13,827 bases of DNA from an uncultured Brevibacterium sp. (GCA_902489185.1 CABTZC010000021.1:1-13827); one strand, 5' to 3'; positions 1-6,802 are shown, counted from the stretch's first letter. A program made the numbers and translations. The notes: generated from the sequence alone by a model not told the origin.

Positions 1-1
1 T

Positions 2-1243
2 CCATTCCTCACAACGGGCGATCTGCCTACACAACCTCGGAGTTATCGGGCGTGGCTTGCCTTGGGTGAGCTTCCCTATCCTCTGCGCGGTGATGCGACG
101 AAACTTCCACATTTGGATCTGGCTGAAGAATCGCTTACGTCAGTTTCGGACGTGAAAAAGCGGTTTTCCGAAACTGAGGCAGACAAAGAGGACATTGAAG
201 ATTTCGTCGATGCTAAGAACGTTGACCCGACCACACTACCGCTCAGAGACCAAATTGCGTTGTACCACCGACGCCAAGAAAGGCGCTTGGCATACGTAGC
301 AGTCACACGCGCAAAAGAACACCTGTGGTTGGGAGCGAGCTACTGGGGGCACCGCTCAACAGCAAACCAACTTTCACCATTTCTGCTAGAAGTGATCAGC
401 GCGCTCAACAGTGCAGGCGCCAACATCGAAATTCCACAATGCGAACCTGAAAAACCTGAAGGCCTACCGGTCGAAGTCCAATGGCCCCCGGTTCTCTCGC
501 AAGCAGAACAAGAGAAGCAGAACCGCGCGCGTGAGTTTGTTCGCCAACAAGAGCCCTTGGACCTGACCGGCGAACCGGCTTATAGCGATGAAGGATTCGT
601 GCGTGTTGTCGCCCGAGCCCAGAAGATCATGAGTGACACACGACCACAACCACCTCGGACACCACAACGCATGTCCACCACCGATATGGTGAAATACCGT
701 GCTGACGCAGACGCGTATATGCGTGAAATCCAGCGTCCCATGCCACAAAAGCCCAGTGAATACGCTGCTCTGGGAACTGCGTTTCACGCGTGGGTCGAAC
801 AGCACTACGGTCAGTCAACACTCACCGACATTCACGAAGCCCAGATGCGAAAAGCGCTTCCGGCACATGTACGGAAGAGATTCGACTCACTCGTTTCCAC
901 ATTTGAAGGGTCGAACTATGCCAACAGAGTGCCGCACGCAGTCGAACTGCCATTTGAGTTGGAATTGGGTGGTCGCAAAGTGCCAGGCAAGATCGACGCT
1001 GTCTTCAAAGACGGAAACCACGTCACGGTCGTCGACTGGAAAACGGGTAAAAAACCCTCGGCTGACATTCTTGACACGATGGCTACCCAGCTAGCCGTTT
1101 ACGTTCAAGCCGTACAGAAATTGCCTGAATACGCTAACTGTGAGGTGAGCGCAGAGTTCTACTTTGTCGGAAGCGACGAGACATTTACGCCCGAATCGCT
1201 GCCCAGCCTCGACATCGCAAGCGTGCTCGACGAAGCCCCATAA
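2..1243 (+). CDS. adnB: AdnB-like ATP-dependent DNA helicase-nuclease, C-terminal part (5'-truncated)
   Basis: The frame is open from base 2, so the gene starts outside the window; 413 codons are visible. The fragment holds the end of a UvrD/RecB-type superfamily 1 motor, with helicase motif VI reading LAYVAVTRAKEH (fragment residues 97-107). A linker leads to a RecB-family PD-(D/E)xK nuclease. The nuclease shows GTAFHAWVE with the conserved His at about 262, GKIDAVF with Asp332, VVDWKTG with Asp345 and Lys347, and QLAVY with Gln363. All nuclease motifs are present, so the nuclease is probably active. In actinobacteria AdnA and AdnB form a heterodimer that resects double-strand breaks, replacing RecBCD. 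The assignment to AdnB rather than AdnA rests on position: in M. tuberculosis adnB is the copy on the nudC/uvrD2 side. Its end converges on the neighbouring minus-strand gene with only 14 bases between them. Confidence 0.85.
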   Translation, partial: PFLTTGDLPTQPRSYRAWLALGELPYPLRGDATKLPHLDLAEESLTSVSDVKKRFSETEADKEDIEDFVDAKNVDPTTLPLRDQIALYHRRQERRLAYVAVTRAKEHLWLGASYWGHRSTANQLSPFLLEVISALNSAGANIEIPQCEPEKPEGLPVEVQWPPVLSQAEQEKQNRAREFVRQQEPLDLTGEPAYSDEGFVRVVARAQKIMSDTRPQPPRTPQRMSTTDMVKYRADADAYMREIQRPMPQKPSEYAALGTAFHAWVEQHYGQSTLTDIHEAQMRKALPAHVRKRFDSLVSTFEGSNYANRVPHAVELPFELELGGRKVPGKIDAVFKDGNHVTVVDWKTGKKPSADILDTMATQLAVYVQAVQKLPEYANCEVSAEFYFVGSDETFTPESLPSLDIASVLDEAP

Positions 1244-1257
1244 GAACACCAGTGGTG

Positions 1258-2331
1258 CTACGTGTCGATCCGGTTAGTGGGGATATTCTCTTCACTGTCA
1301 CTCGCACTGTCGGCACCACCGACAGCGACTCCCGCACTTGCAGGACGGAATTCGTCTGCATCAGCAGGACGGTTGGAAACCTCGTCAGGGGAAACGACCT
1401 CGGCGAAATCCCGCAACATTTCTGCAGCCTCATCCACGCTGTGTGCGTCACCGCTATCGACGGCATTCAATAGGAGGTCTACCATGACGAATTCGTTCAT
1501 GAGATCGATCCGTTGACGCAAACCAGGGTCGTCGACTTCACGGTGTGTTGCGTAGTACTCGAGAAACTCTTCAAAACTGCTGGGGGAGAAGAGCGCACTA
1601 GCAGCCGCTAAGTCGACTGCCGGGTCGCCCACGCGAAGGCGGTGAACATCGGTAAGGGCGACGATCTGTGCACCATCGCACCTAAGCGCGTCAACATCGA
1701 TCGCGTCGTGGATGGGGGTGGGAAGGAAGTGCCACACCGAGGCGGTCTCGAGAACCCGCTCCCACCTTTCTAAGAGCGGGGTGGGGACCTTGCGAGTTCC
1801 AGCGGCGCGGTCCAGATTGTCTAAGAGTTGCTCGCGCGTTTCCTGCGGCTCCTTCGCTACCAGCCCAGAGTCCGCAACTGCGCCAGCATCGCAACTGTGC
1901 AAAATGGCCAGAGTGTGCGCGAGCGATTCGATGAGTGAGGGCTGTTCGACAAAGTCTTGAGTCGATACGGGGATGCCAGGCAGTGGATCTGCGACGACCA
2001 GAGTGGAGCGAGCGTCCGTGACTTCACCAGCGGAAAAAGTCTGCGAAACAACCGTGCGTGGAACCGTAAACGGGGCATCTTTGGGCAGGACAGACCGCAA
2101 AACTGCCGAGGCGACATCGCTGGCACCTACGTCAACGGCGTGCTTTTCATCCCACAGGGACACTGTGTACGAGGTGTCACCTTGCGACATCAGCAATCGG
2201 GGGCCCCGCGGATCATCCAGAGGCATCCACTTGTCTGGAGTGAACTCCTCGAGGATCGAATGGGCCGCTGCAATCATGCGAAGGTATACCGTATCCACTC
2301 TTCCAATGTACCCGTACGTGCGAATGATCAT
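1258..2331 (-). CDS. Phosphotransferase (APH/choline-kinase fold) with degenerate catalytic loop
   Basis: This protein of up to 357 residues resembles the aminoglycoside/macrolide phosphotransferase (APH) fold common beside actinobacterial helicase genes. The C-lobe landmark GDPAVDLAAA is clear at 235-244, and an Asp in ALTDVH (D228) sits where the family's metal-binding Asp normally lies. The catalytic loop, usually HGDLxxxN, reads HDAIDVDAL at 208-216. The His is kept, but the catalytic Asp is Ala210 and the metal-binding Asn is missing. I infer a pseudokinase or a binding protein. The C-terminal tail (about 312-357) is acidic and looks disordered. The start is uncertain. The ATG at 2331 has no visible Shine-Dalgarno. 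Family alignment would also fit the GTG at 2298 or the ATG at 2277, giving a protein 11 or 18 residues shorter. It is divergent from nudC. Confidence 0.7.
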   Translation of the reverse strand: MIIRTYGYIGRVDTVYLRMIAAAHSILEEFTPDKWMPLDDPRGPRLLMSQGDTSYTVSLWDEKHAVDVGASDVASAVLRSVLPKDAPFTVPRTVVSQTFSAGEVTDARSTLVVADPLPGIPVSTQDFVEQPSLIESLAHTLAILHSCDAGAVADSGLVAKEPQETREQLLDNLDRAAGTRKVPTPLLERWERVLETASVWHFLPTPIHDAIDVDALRCDGAQIVALTDVHRLRVGDPAVDLAAASALFSPSSFEEFLEYYATHREVDDPGLRQRIDLMNEFVMVDLLLNAVDSGDAHSVDEAAEMLRDFAEVVSPDEVSNRPADADEFRPASAGVAVGGADSASDSEENIPTNRIDT

Positions 2332-2412
2332 GCTGTGTCAAAAAGGTGTGTCAGACCCTTTCGCTAGGGTTGATCTCAATAGGTACCAGCTGTGGGTTGA
2401 AAGGGGCGCACC
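2332..2412. promoter_or_regulatory. Divergent promoter region between the phosphotransferase gene and nudC
   Basis: These 81 bases must carry the start signals of both divergent units. The nudC ribosome binding site AAGGGG lies at 2401-2406, six bases before its ATG. On the minus strand a perfect TTGACA hexamer occupies 2341-2336, but no good -10 box follows at the usual distance. If it is a real -35, transcription would begin inside the annotated phosphotransferase N-terminus and favour the later start codon at 2277. No convincing plus-strand promoter was identified. Confidence 0.35.
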
Positions 2413-3393
2413 ATGAAGAACTCGTACACGATCACGCCTGCGAGTCTGGCGCGCTCAGATGTGTGGAGGAACCACCGAGCGCGTGGCGCAGATGGCTCCC
2501 TGACCGAGGTGTTGGCCCGGTCCCGCACCCGCATTGTGTGTTCCCACCGTGGTTACCTTCTAGTGTCCTCGGGCGGTCTTCACCGGTTTTCGGTGTCAGA
2601 TTTTGAAAAGCTCGCAATGACTGGAACCCGGATCTATCTGGGAGAAACAGATGCGGGTGACGTCGTCGGAATTGAGATTGACGATGAAACAAAGGCCCGT
2701 ATCGACGATCACCTCAACCGCCCTGGAGCGTCCGCCGAAGACTACCTGGACGCGCCAGCCCACAGTATTCAAGTGACAGATCCCGTGTGGTTCGACCTGC
2801 GGACCATCGCTTTAGACCTTTCAGTCACAGACACCGGTCTGGCCACAGCCCTTGTCGCGGTGGGCAACTGGCACCGTACCCACACTCACTCACCTCGTAA
2901 TGGGAAGCCCACAACGGCCTCGGCGGGCGGATGGGTGCGCACCGACACCAGCACGGGCAGCGAACACTTTCCCCGGACAGACCCGGCCGTCATCATGGCA
3001 GTCATTCACACTGACCCCGACGGCACAGAACGGATCTTGCTTGGCAACAATGTCATGTGGCCAAAGGGACGGTACTCACTGCTTGCTGGGTTTGTGGAAC
3101 CAGGTGAAACACTTGAAGCGGCAGTGGTGAGAGAAGTCCGTGAGGAAGCCGGAGTGATGTGCGCAGACCCAGTGTATGTGGGTTCGCAGCCGTGGCCGTT
3201 TCCGTGTTCGCTTATGCTGGGGTTCTTTGCCCGAGCCGAATCGCGCGAAGCGTACGCTGACTTTGATGAAATGCGTACGGTCCGATGGTTCACTCGAAGC
3301 GAGCTACAACACGAGATCGAAGTTGGAACGATCTCTGTTCCCAGCCAGGTATCGATTGCGGGGCAAATATTGGAGAGGTGGATGAGTGCGTGA
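2413..3393 (+). CDS. nudC: NudC-family NAD(H) pyrophosphatase / deNADding enzyme lacking zinc cysteines
   Basis: NudC hydrolyses NAD(H) to NMN(H) and AMP and removes NAD caps from RNA 5' ends. This 326-residue protein has a complete Nudix box: G226, E232, R240-E241, E244-E245 and G247. The NudC signature SQPWPFP follows at 258-264, which separates it from other Nudix families. A poorly conserved N-terminal domain (1-125) precedes it, and EHFPRTDPAVIM (184-195) marks the start of the catalytic domain. The region that forms a four-cysteine zinc ribbon in E. coli NudC (here about 150-185) contains no cysteine at all; the only cysteines are at 43, 250 and 265. The ATG start has AAGGGG six bases upstream. 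The stop TGA overlaps the uvrD2 start (GTGA), so the two genes are probably co-transcribed and translationally coupled. Confidence 0.92.
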   Translation: MKNSYTITPASLARSDVWRNHRARGADGSLTEVLARSRTRIVCSHRGYLLVSSGGLHRFSVSDFEKLAMTGTRIYLGETDAGDVVGIEIDDETKARIDDHLNRPGASAEDYLDAPAHSIQVTDPVWFDLRTIALDLSVTDTGLATALVAVGNWHRTHTHSPRNGKPTTASAGGWVRTDTSTGSEHFPRTDPAVIMAVIHTDPDGTERILLGNNVMWPKGRYSLLAGFVEPGETLEAAVVREVREEAGVMCADPVYVGSQPWPFPCSLMLGFFARAESREAYADFDEMRTVRWFTRSELQHEIEVGTISVPSQVSIAGQILERWMSA

Positions 3394-5426
3394 ACGAACT
3401 ACTCGAAAACCTCGACCCTGAACAACGTGAAGTCGTCACTCATGAAGGTGGACCGCTCGTTGTGCTCGCTGGAGCTGGAACGGGTAAGACACGCGCTATT
3501 ACACACCGGATTGCCTACGGTGCTCACACTGGGCAGTTGCCGGCTCAGCATGTTCTTGCGCTGACCTTCACCGCGAAAGCGGCGGGCGAGATGCGTTCTC
3601 GGCTCCGTGGATTGGGTGTTCCTCAAGTACAAGCGCGTACGTTTCACTCTGCGGCGCTCAGGCAGCTGCGATACTTTTGGCCAGACTTCGCGCAGGGGCC
3701 GTTCCCCGAACTCATGGACGGGAAGTTTGGTCCATTAAGAAGGATTCTGTTGGAGCTCGGCATTGAGCCTGAACGCGAAACCATTCGTGACATCGCAGCG
3801 GAGATGGAATATGCCTCTGTGAACCTTGTGGGAATAGACGATTACCCTACCTTCGCGCAGTCACGTGAGCTGCCGCCCGGCATCGATACGACGGCGATGG
3901 TCGCCATTATGCGTGCATATGCTGACTACAAAACCACGAATCGCCTCATCGACTATCAAGATGTGCTCCTGATTCTTTCGGGTGTCATGGCGAGTACACC
4001 CCATATCGCAGCACAGATTCACCAGCAGTATCGACACTTCGTCGTAGACGAATTCCAGGACGTCTCACCCATCCAATACGAACTGTTGAAAAACTGGTTG
4101 GGAGAACGCGACAGTCTGTGCGTCGTGGGTGACCCGGCACAGACCATCTACACGTTCGCTGGAGCTCGGGACAGTTACTTGATGAATCTGGGAAACGTAT
4201 TGCCGCAAGCCCGGACTATTTCGCTTGTGCGTAACTACCGGTCCACACCGCCCATCGTTGAGGCAGCGAACAAGGTACTTGCCCACACAGGCAGGAATCG
4301 TATGGTTCTTCAGCCACAACGTAGCGGGGGAGTGGCGCCCACGTTCCACGAATACCCCGACGACGCTTCCGAAGCCACAGGCGTCGCACAGCGTATTGCG
4401 GCACAGATCAGCAATGGGGTACCCGCAAGCGATATCGCGATTCTCTTCAGAACCAACGGCCAAAGCCCCGCATTTGAACACGCCCTCGATGAACACGGAA
4501 TCCACTATTTAGTCCGTGGTGGCGAGCAGTTTTTTGCGCGACCCGAAATCCGACAGGCCGGAGCGCTCTTACGAGCAAACATGTCGCAAGGAAAAACTGG
4601 TCAGCTCGATACGGTTGTGTCTGATCTTCTTACGACTTTGGGGTGGCAAGAAGTGGGGCCACGCGTTCACGGCGCTGTGCGTGCGCGGTGGGAATCTCTT
4701 AACGCACTGGTTAACTTAGCGAAACAGATGCAACAGGACAGCGACATGCCGGTACCGTTGAGTGAGTTTGTCGCAGAACTTGAACAACGGGCAGAAGCCC
4801 AACATGCCCCAAGCGTTGAAGGTGTCACCTTGGCAAGTGTGCACGCGGCTAAGGGTTTGGAATGGCCACATGTTTACCTTGTTGGGATGTCAGAAGGGCT
4901 CATGCCTATTTCGTATGCGGCGACGCCACTGGCGGTGGCTGAGGAACGGCGACTGTTCTACGTGGCCGTGACCCGAGCACAAGACACCCTGACCGTGAGC
5001 TGGTCTCAAGCCCGTCAAGCAAGTGCTCAGTCAACCAGGAAACCGTCTCGGTTCATCAGCGAAATGCGAGGGCACACTCCCGCTCAACGCGAAAGTCGAA
5101 GGTACACCCGCAGTTCCTCGACCCGTGCATGCGAGTGTGGAAATACACTCGTGAGTGCGCAAGAACGACGTGACAAAGTTTGCCACACGTGCAGCCAGTT
5201 AGTCGACGAAAGCATGGTGAACACGCTCAAAGAATGGCGTACACAGAAAGCTCGGGAACTCAACGTTCCTGCGTACATGGTCCTCACTACGGCAACGTTG
5301 ATGTCGATTGCTCAGGCATGTCCGCGTTCGCTCGATGAACTGGGACAGATTTCTGGGATCGGCCCGGTGAAGCTGGGACAGTTTGGTCACGACATACTTG
5401 AAGCCGTGAGGTCTTCCAACACCTGA
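3390..5426 (+). CDS. uvrD2: UvrD2 superfamily 1A DNA helicase with C-terminal tetracysteine and HRDC domain
   Basis: This 678-residue 3'-5' DNA helicase belongs to the actinobacterial UvrD2 family (about 700 aa in mycobacteria). The motifs run in order: Q motif LDPEQREVV (8-16), Walker A AGAGTGKT (27-34), DEFQD (220-224), GDPAQTIYTFAGA (247-259), RNYRS (281-285), VHAAKGLEWPHV (484-495) and YVAVTRAQD (524-532). The UvrD2 hallmarks follow: a tetracysteine module (C581, C583, C598, C601) and an HRDC-type helical domain (about 606-675) ending in a GIGPVKLGQ turn. The first cysteine pair is CxC instead of the CxxC I expect from mycobacterial UvrD2. The start is the GTG at 3390, overlapping the nudC stop, with GGAGAGG at 3372-3378; the open frame upstream lies inside nudC. 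The 3' end overlaps the convergent minus-strand gene by 40 bases. No whiB7 follows, unlike in mycobacteria. Confidence 0.93.
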   Translation: MNELLENLDPEQREVVTHEGGPLVVLAGAGTGKTRAITHRIAYGAHTGQLPAQHVLALTFTAKAAGEMRSRLRGLGVPQVQARTFHSAALRQLRYFWPDFAQGPFPELMDGKFGPLRRILLELGIEPERETIRDIAAEMEYASVNLVGIDDYPTFAQSRELPPGIDTTAMVAIMRAYADYKTTNRLIDYQDVLLILSGVMASTPHIAAQIHQQYRHFVVDEFQDVSPIQYELLKNWLGERDSLCVVGDPAQTIYTFAGARDSYLMNLGNVLPQARTISLVRNYRSTPPIVEAANKVLAHTGRNRMVLQPQRSGGVAPTFHEYPDDASEATGVAQRIAAQISNGVPASDIAILFRTNGQSPAFEHALDEHGIHYLVRGGEQFFARPEIRQAGALLRANMSQGKTGQLDTVVSDLLTTLGWQEVGPRVHGAVRARWESLNALVNLAKQMQQDSDMPVPLSEFVAELEQRAEAQHAPSVEGVTLASVHAAKGLEWPHVYLVGMSEGLMPISYAATPLAVAEERRLFYVAVTRAQDTLTVSWSQARQASAQSTRKPSRFISEMRGHTPAQRESRRYTRSSSTRACECGNTLVSAQERRDKVCHTCSQLVDESMVNTLKEWRTQKARELNVPAYMVLTTATLMSIAQACPRSLDELGQISGIGPVKLGQFGHDILEAVRSSNT

Positions 5427-6283
5427 GCCATCCGGCAGTCGCACGCAGCATGAAATTGAGCAACCTTCGAAGTCACATGGCCGGCTATACCTACGCGGTG
5501 AGTCTGTGGAACGGTGAAATCTTCCAGTGCATACTCGCGAATCACCCGCGCACAGGTAACCAGTGCAGACCACGCAAGCAACGGATCTACGCGACGCGCT
5601 GAAGGGGCTTGCTCACGCAAACCCCTCCACCCGGTCATCCAATCGTCATCAACATCAATGACATAGTGCGTCAGGCACGCAATACATGGGGTGAGACTTG
5701 GGCGAACTACATGCGTAACCGTAGCTTCTTGCTGTTGCACGCATACACTGACATGTGGGGTTCCCGAATCTTGTAATGTGCGGGCGCCCATCAGATCGGG
5801 AACCCATACTGAACTCAGGACGACGATAGCGCCTTCGCGTACTGTCGCTTGCAATACAGACGCGGCCGAGGTGACGCTGAACCCACAAGCCGAAAGGAGT
5901 TTGGCGAGCTCGGGGGCGAGCGGGCCCACACAAACAATTCTCTGGTTCTTGAGCGCTGCTAAGAACTCGCTGGGGCTCGCTTGGCGCGACTGAGCTAAAG
6001 CGTCGACCTGGTGGGTAACCGGGGTGGAATGTAACTGAACGCGCGGGACCAAGGCTTGTGACTCTTCCAACAAACTCAACAGCGAGGCAGAACGCTCATG
6101 GGTAAGCCCCAAATGCGATGCTTTCTCAGCCAAGACTTCAGGCGATATCCCCATTTTGATGAGCTCGATGAGTTCCCGGTCGGCCGCACTCAAGCCATCA
6201 ATAAGAACTGGATCGTCAATCCCAATCTGTAAACATGAGGACGAACGCCACACCAGTGGCACTGATCTGTTGAACATCAGCAT
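5387..6283 (-). CDS. E1/ThiF-like protein related to TOMM leader-peptide-binding cyclodehydratase subunits
   Basis: A 298-residue protein, close to the length I recall for M. tuberculosis Rv3196 (about 299), which occupies the same place in the synteny. Residues 1-80 form an N-terminal helical region rich in Glu and Leu. Residues 114-134 (RIVCVGPLAPELAKLLSACG) look like a Rossmann-type strand-turn-helix of an E1-like fold, without a clear ATP-binding GxGxxG. The C-terminal part carries VRPSLTPCIACL, with C200 and C203 as a CxxC pair, and then C281 and C283 as a CxC pair. Together these would make the structural zinc site of ThiF-like and cyclodehydratase C-terminal domains. No precursor peptide or YcaO gene is in the window, so a role in peptide modification is unsupported. 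The start is the ATG at 6283 because of its excellent ribosome binding site; the open frame upstream to 6556 runs through repeats and DnaA boxes. Confidence 0.72.
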   Translation of the reverse strand: MLMFNRSVPLVWRSSSCLQIGIDDPVLIDGLSAADRELIELIKMGISPEVLAEKASHLGLTHERSASLLSLLEESQALVPRVQLHSTPVTHQVDALAQSRQASPSEFLAALKNQRIVCVGPLAPELAKLLSACGFSVTSAASVLQATVREGAIVVLSSVWVPDLMGARTLQDSGTPHVSVCVQQQEATVTHVVRPSLTPCIACLTHYVIDVDDDWMTGWRGLREQAPSARRVDPLLAWSALVTCARVIREYALEDFTVPQTHRVGIAGHVTSKVAQFHAACDCRMAQVLEDLTASSMS

Positions 6284-6290
6284 TCGTCTC

Positions 6291-6300
6291 ACCTCCTCTT
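6291..6300 (-). promoter_or_regulatory. Strong ribosome binding site of the ThiF-like gene
   Basis: Read on the minus strand, AAGAGGAGGT precedes the ATG at 6283 by seven bases and is an almost perfect complement of the 16S rRNA 3' end. It fixes the start at 6283, although the reading frame stays open for another 91 codons upstream. Confidence 0.85.
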
Positions 6301-6383
6301 TCAGCGTAGGAAGACGCACGCTAGAAAAGAAGAGGTTCAAGAAAAATGTGGATAACCTGTTGATATTTTGCGTGAACATGCGA

Positions 6384-6444
6384 ACGAGGAGACGTTCGGT
6401 CTGGGTTATCCACAGGGAAATTCCCAGGCGAACGGTCTCCTCGT
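6384..6444. repeat. Long imperfect inverted repeat with a DnaA box in the loop
   Basis: The left arm consists of ACGAGGAGAC (6384-6393), GTTCG (6394-6398), unpaired GT and CTGGG (6401-6405). The right arm is CCCAG (6423-6427), one unpaired G, CGAAC (6429-6433), one unpaired G and GTCTCCTCGT (6435-6444). That gives 20 base pairs with small bulges. The 17-base loop 6406-6422 begins with a perfect TTATCCACA box and also contains half of a GGGAA/TTCCC near-palindrome (6415-6425). In the leader RNA of the minus-strand gene it would form a stable hairpin; in supercoiled DNA it could extrude as a cruciform. Confidence 0.8.
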
Positions 6445-6467
6445 CCATGGAGTCTCGCAGCCGCGCG

Positions 6468-6503
6468 CGGACTTCATAGACCTTCCCCTTGCCATGAAGT
6501 CCG
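6468..6503. repeat. Perfect 10-bp inverted repeat with 16-base loop
   Basis: CGGACTTCAT at 6468-6477 is exactly complementary to ATGAAGTCCG at 6494-6503, separated by 16 bases. On the plus strand the right arm runs on into GGTTTTCC, a weak T-run, so a terminator or attenuator role is possible but not strong. Confidence 0.6.
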
Positions 6504-6539
6504 GGTTTTCCGCGAGTCTGAGATAAAAACTTAGACCTT

Positions 6540-6557
6540 ATTGATCCCGTGATCAAT
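6540..6557. repeat. Perfect 7-bp inverted repeat with CCGT loop
   Basis: ATTGATC at 6540-6546 pairs with GATCAAT at 6551-6557 around a four-base spacer. It ends five bases before the DnaA box at 6562 and has the same 7-4-7 geometry as the repeat at 6611-6628. Confidence 0.55.
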
Positions 6558-6610
6558 TCCGTTATCCACAGATCATGTGGAATGTCCGGGTTCTGCTGTG
6601 TACGTTTGTG

Positions 6611-6628
6611 GGTTATCTGTGGATAACC
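6611..6628. repeat. Perfect 7-bp inverted repeat spanning a DnaA box
   Basis: GGTTATC at 6611-6617 pairs with GATAACC at 6622-6628 around TGTG. The right half contains a perfect minus-strand DnaA box (6618-6626). The left half reads as a degenerate plus-strand box TTATCTGTG, so this is two head-to-head overlapping DnaA sites. Confidence 0.65.
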
Positions 6629-6785
6629 GTGTGTGTAAAGGTGAATTTGTGTGTCTGCTTAGGACGGCAGGGCCGACTCAAAGCCCAGGTTATCGGCTGA
6701 AAAGACCAGCATTGGGTTATGTTCCACACGTTCCAAAACCATGTGGATGAAAAAAGTTTTTGGAGTCGGCGTGTTGAATGTCATC

Positions 6786-6794
6786 TGCTACAAC
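6786..6794 (+). promoter_or_regulatory. Possible extended -10 promoter for a leaderless DUF45 mRNA
   Basis: TGCTACAAC is an extended -10 form (TGn followed by TACAAC at 6789-6794). It ends eight bases before the ATG at 6803, which has no Shine-Dalgarno sequence. Initiation at the usual distance would fall at or next to the A of the ATG, giving a leaderless transcript, a common arrangement in actinobacteria. No good -35 hexamer is visible. Confidence 0.35.
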
Positions 6795-6802
6795 TAGTTG
6801 CT

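Larger units (their letters stand above)
6284..6802. other. 519-base gene-free region with a DnaA-box cluster between divergent genes
   Basis: No credible gene lies here. Four perfect DnaA boxes (TTATCCACA) are present: 6347-6355 (-), 6406-6414 (+), 6562-6570 (+) and 6618-6626 (-). Near matches are TGTGGATGA at 6742-6750 (-), TTATCTGTG at 6613-6621 (+), TGTGGAATG at 6576-6584 (-) and TTATCGGCT at 6690-6698 (+). Reading the window through, I saw no other perfect box. Four inverted repeats, listed separately, lie among the boxes, and 6520-6560 is locally AT-rich. The region also has to hold the promoters of both flanking divergent genes. The genes that flank oriC (dnaA, dnaN, rpmH) are absent, so an extra-origin DnaA-binding locus is more likely than the chromosomal origin. 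Confidence 0.75.

Noticed and set aside
1247..1257. CACCAGTGGTG palindrome between the convergent helicase and phosphotransferase genes as a terminator
   Set aside because: The stem is only 5 bp, with no hairpin loop and no T-run on either side.
1755..1780. 7-bp inverted repeat CCCGCTC/GAGCGGG
   Set aside because: It lies within the phosphotransferase reading frame, encodes ordinary residues and has no context suggesting regulation.
3285..3389. Longer N-terminus for UvrD2 beginning at the ATG at 3285
   Set aside because: It lies wholly inside nudC in another frame, lacks helicase similarity, and the GTG at 3390 overlaps the nudC stop in the normal coupled manner.
5387..6283. A TOMM or thiazole/oxazole-modified peptide biosynthetic cluster
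   Set aside because: Only the E1-like protein is present. There is no YcaO, precursor peptide or dehydrogenase gene, and this gene is a conserved single member of the syntenic block.
6284..6556. Longer N-terminus of the ThiF-like protein (389-residue frame)
   Set aside because: The added residues run through DnaA boxes and inverted repeats, whereas a near-perfect ribosome binding site stands before the ATG at 6283.
6284..6802. The DnaA-box region as the chromosomal oriC
   Set aside because: Actinobacterial oriC lies beside dnaA and dnaN, and neither is present. The number of perfect boxes is also below that of typical actinobacterial origins. I keep it as an extra-origin cluster.
6719..6802. 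28-residue N-terminal extension of the DUF45 peptidase
   Set aside because: It has no ribosome binding site and a composition unlike the rest of the protein, and it overlies degenerate DnaA boxes.
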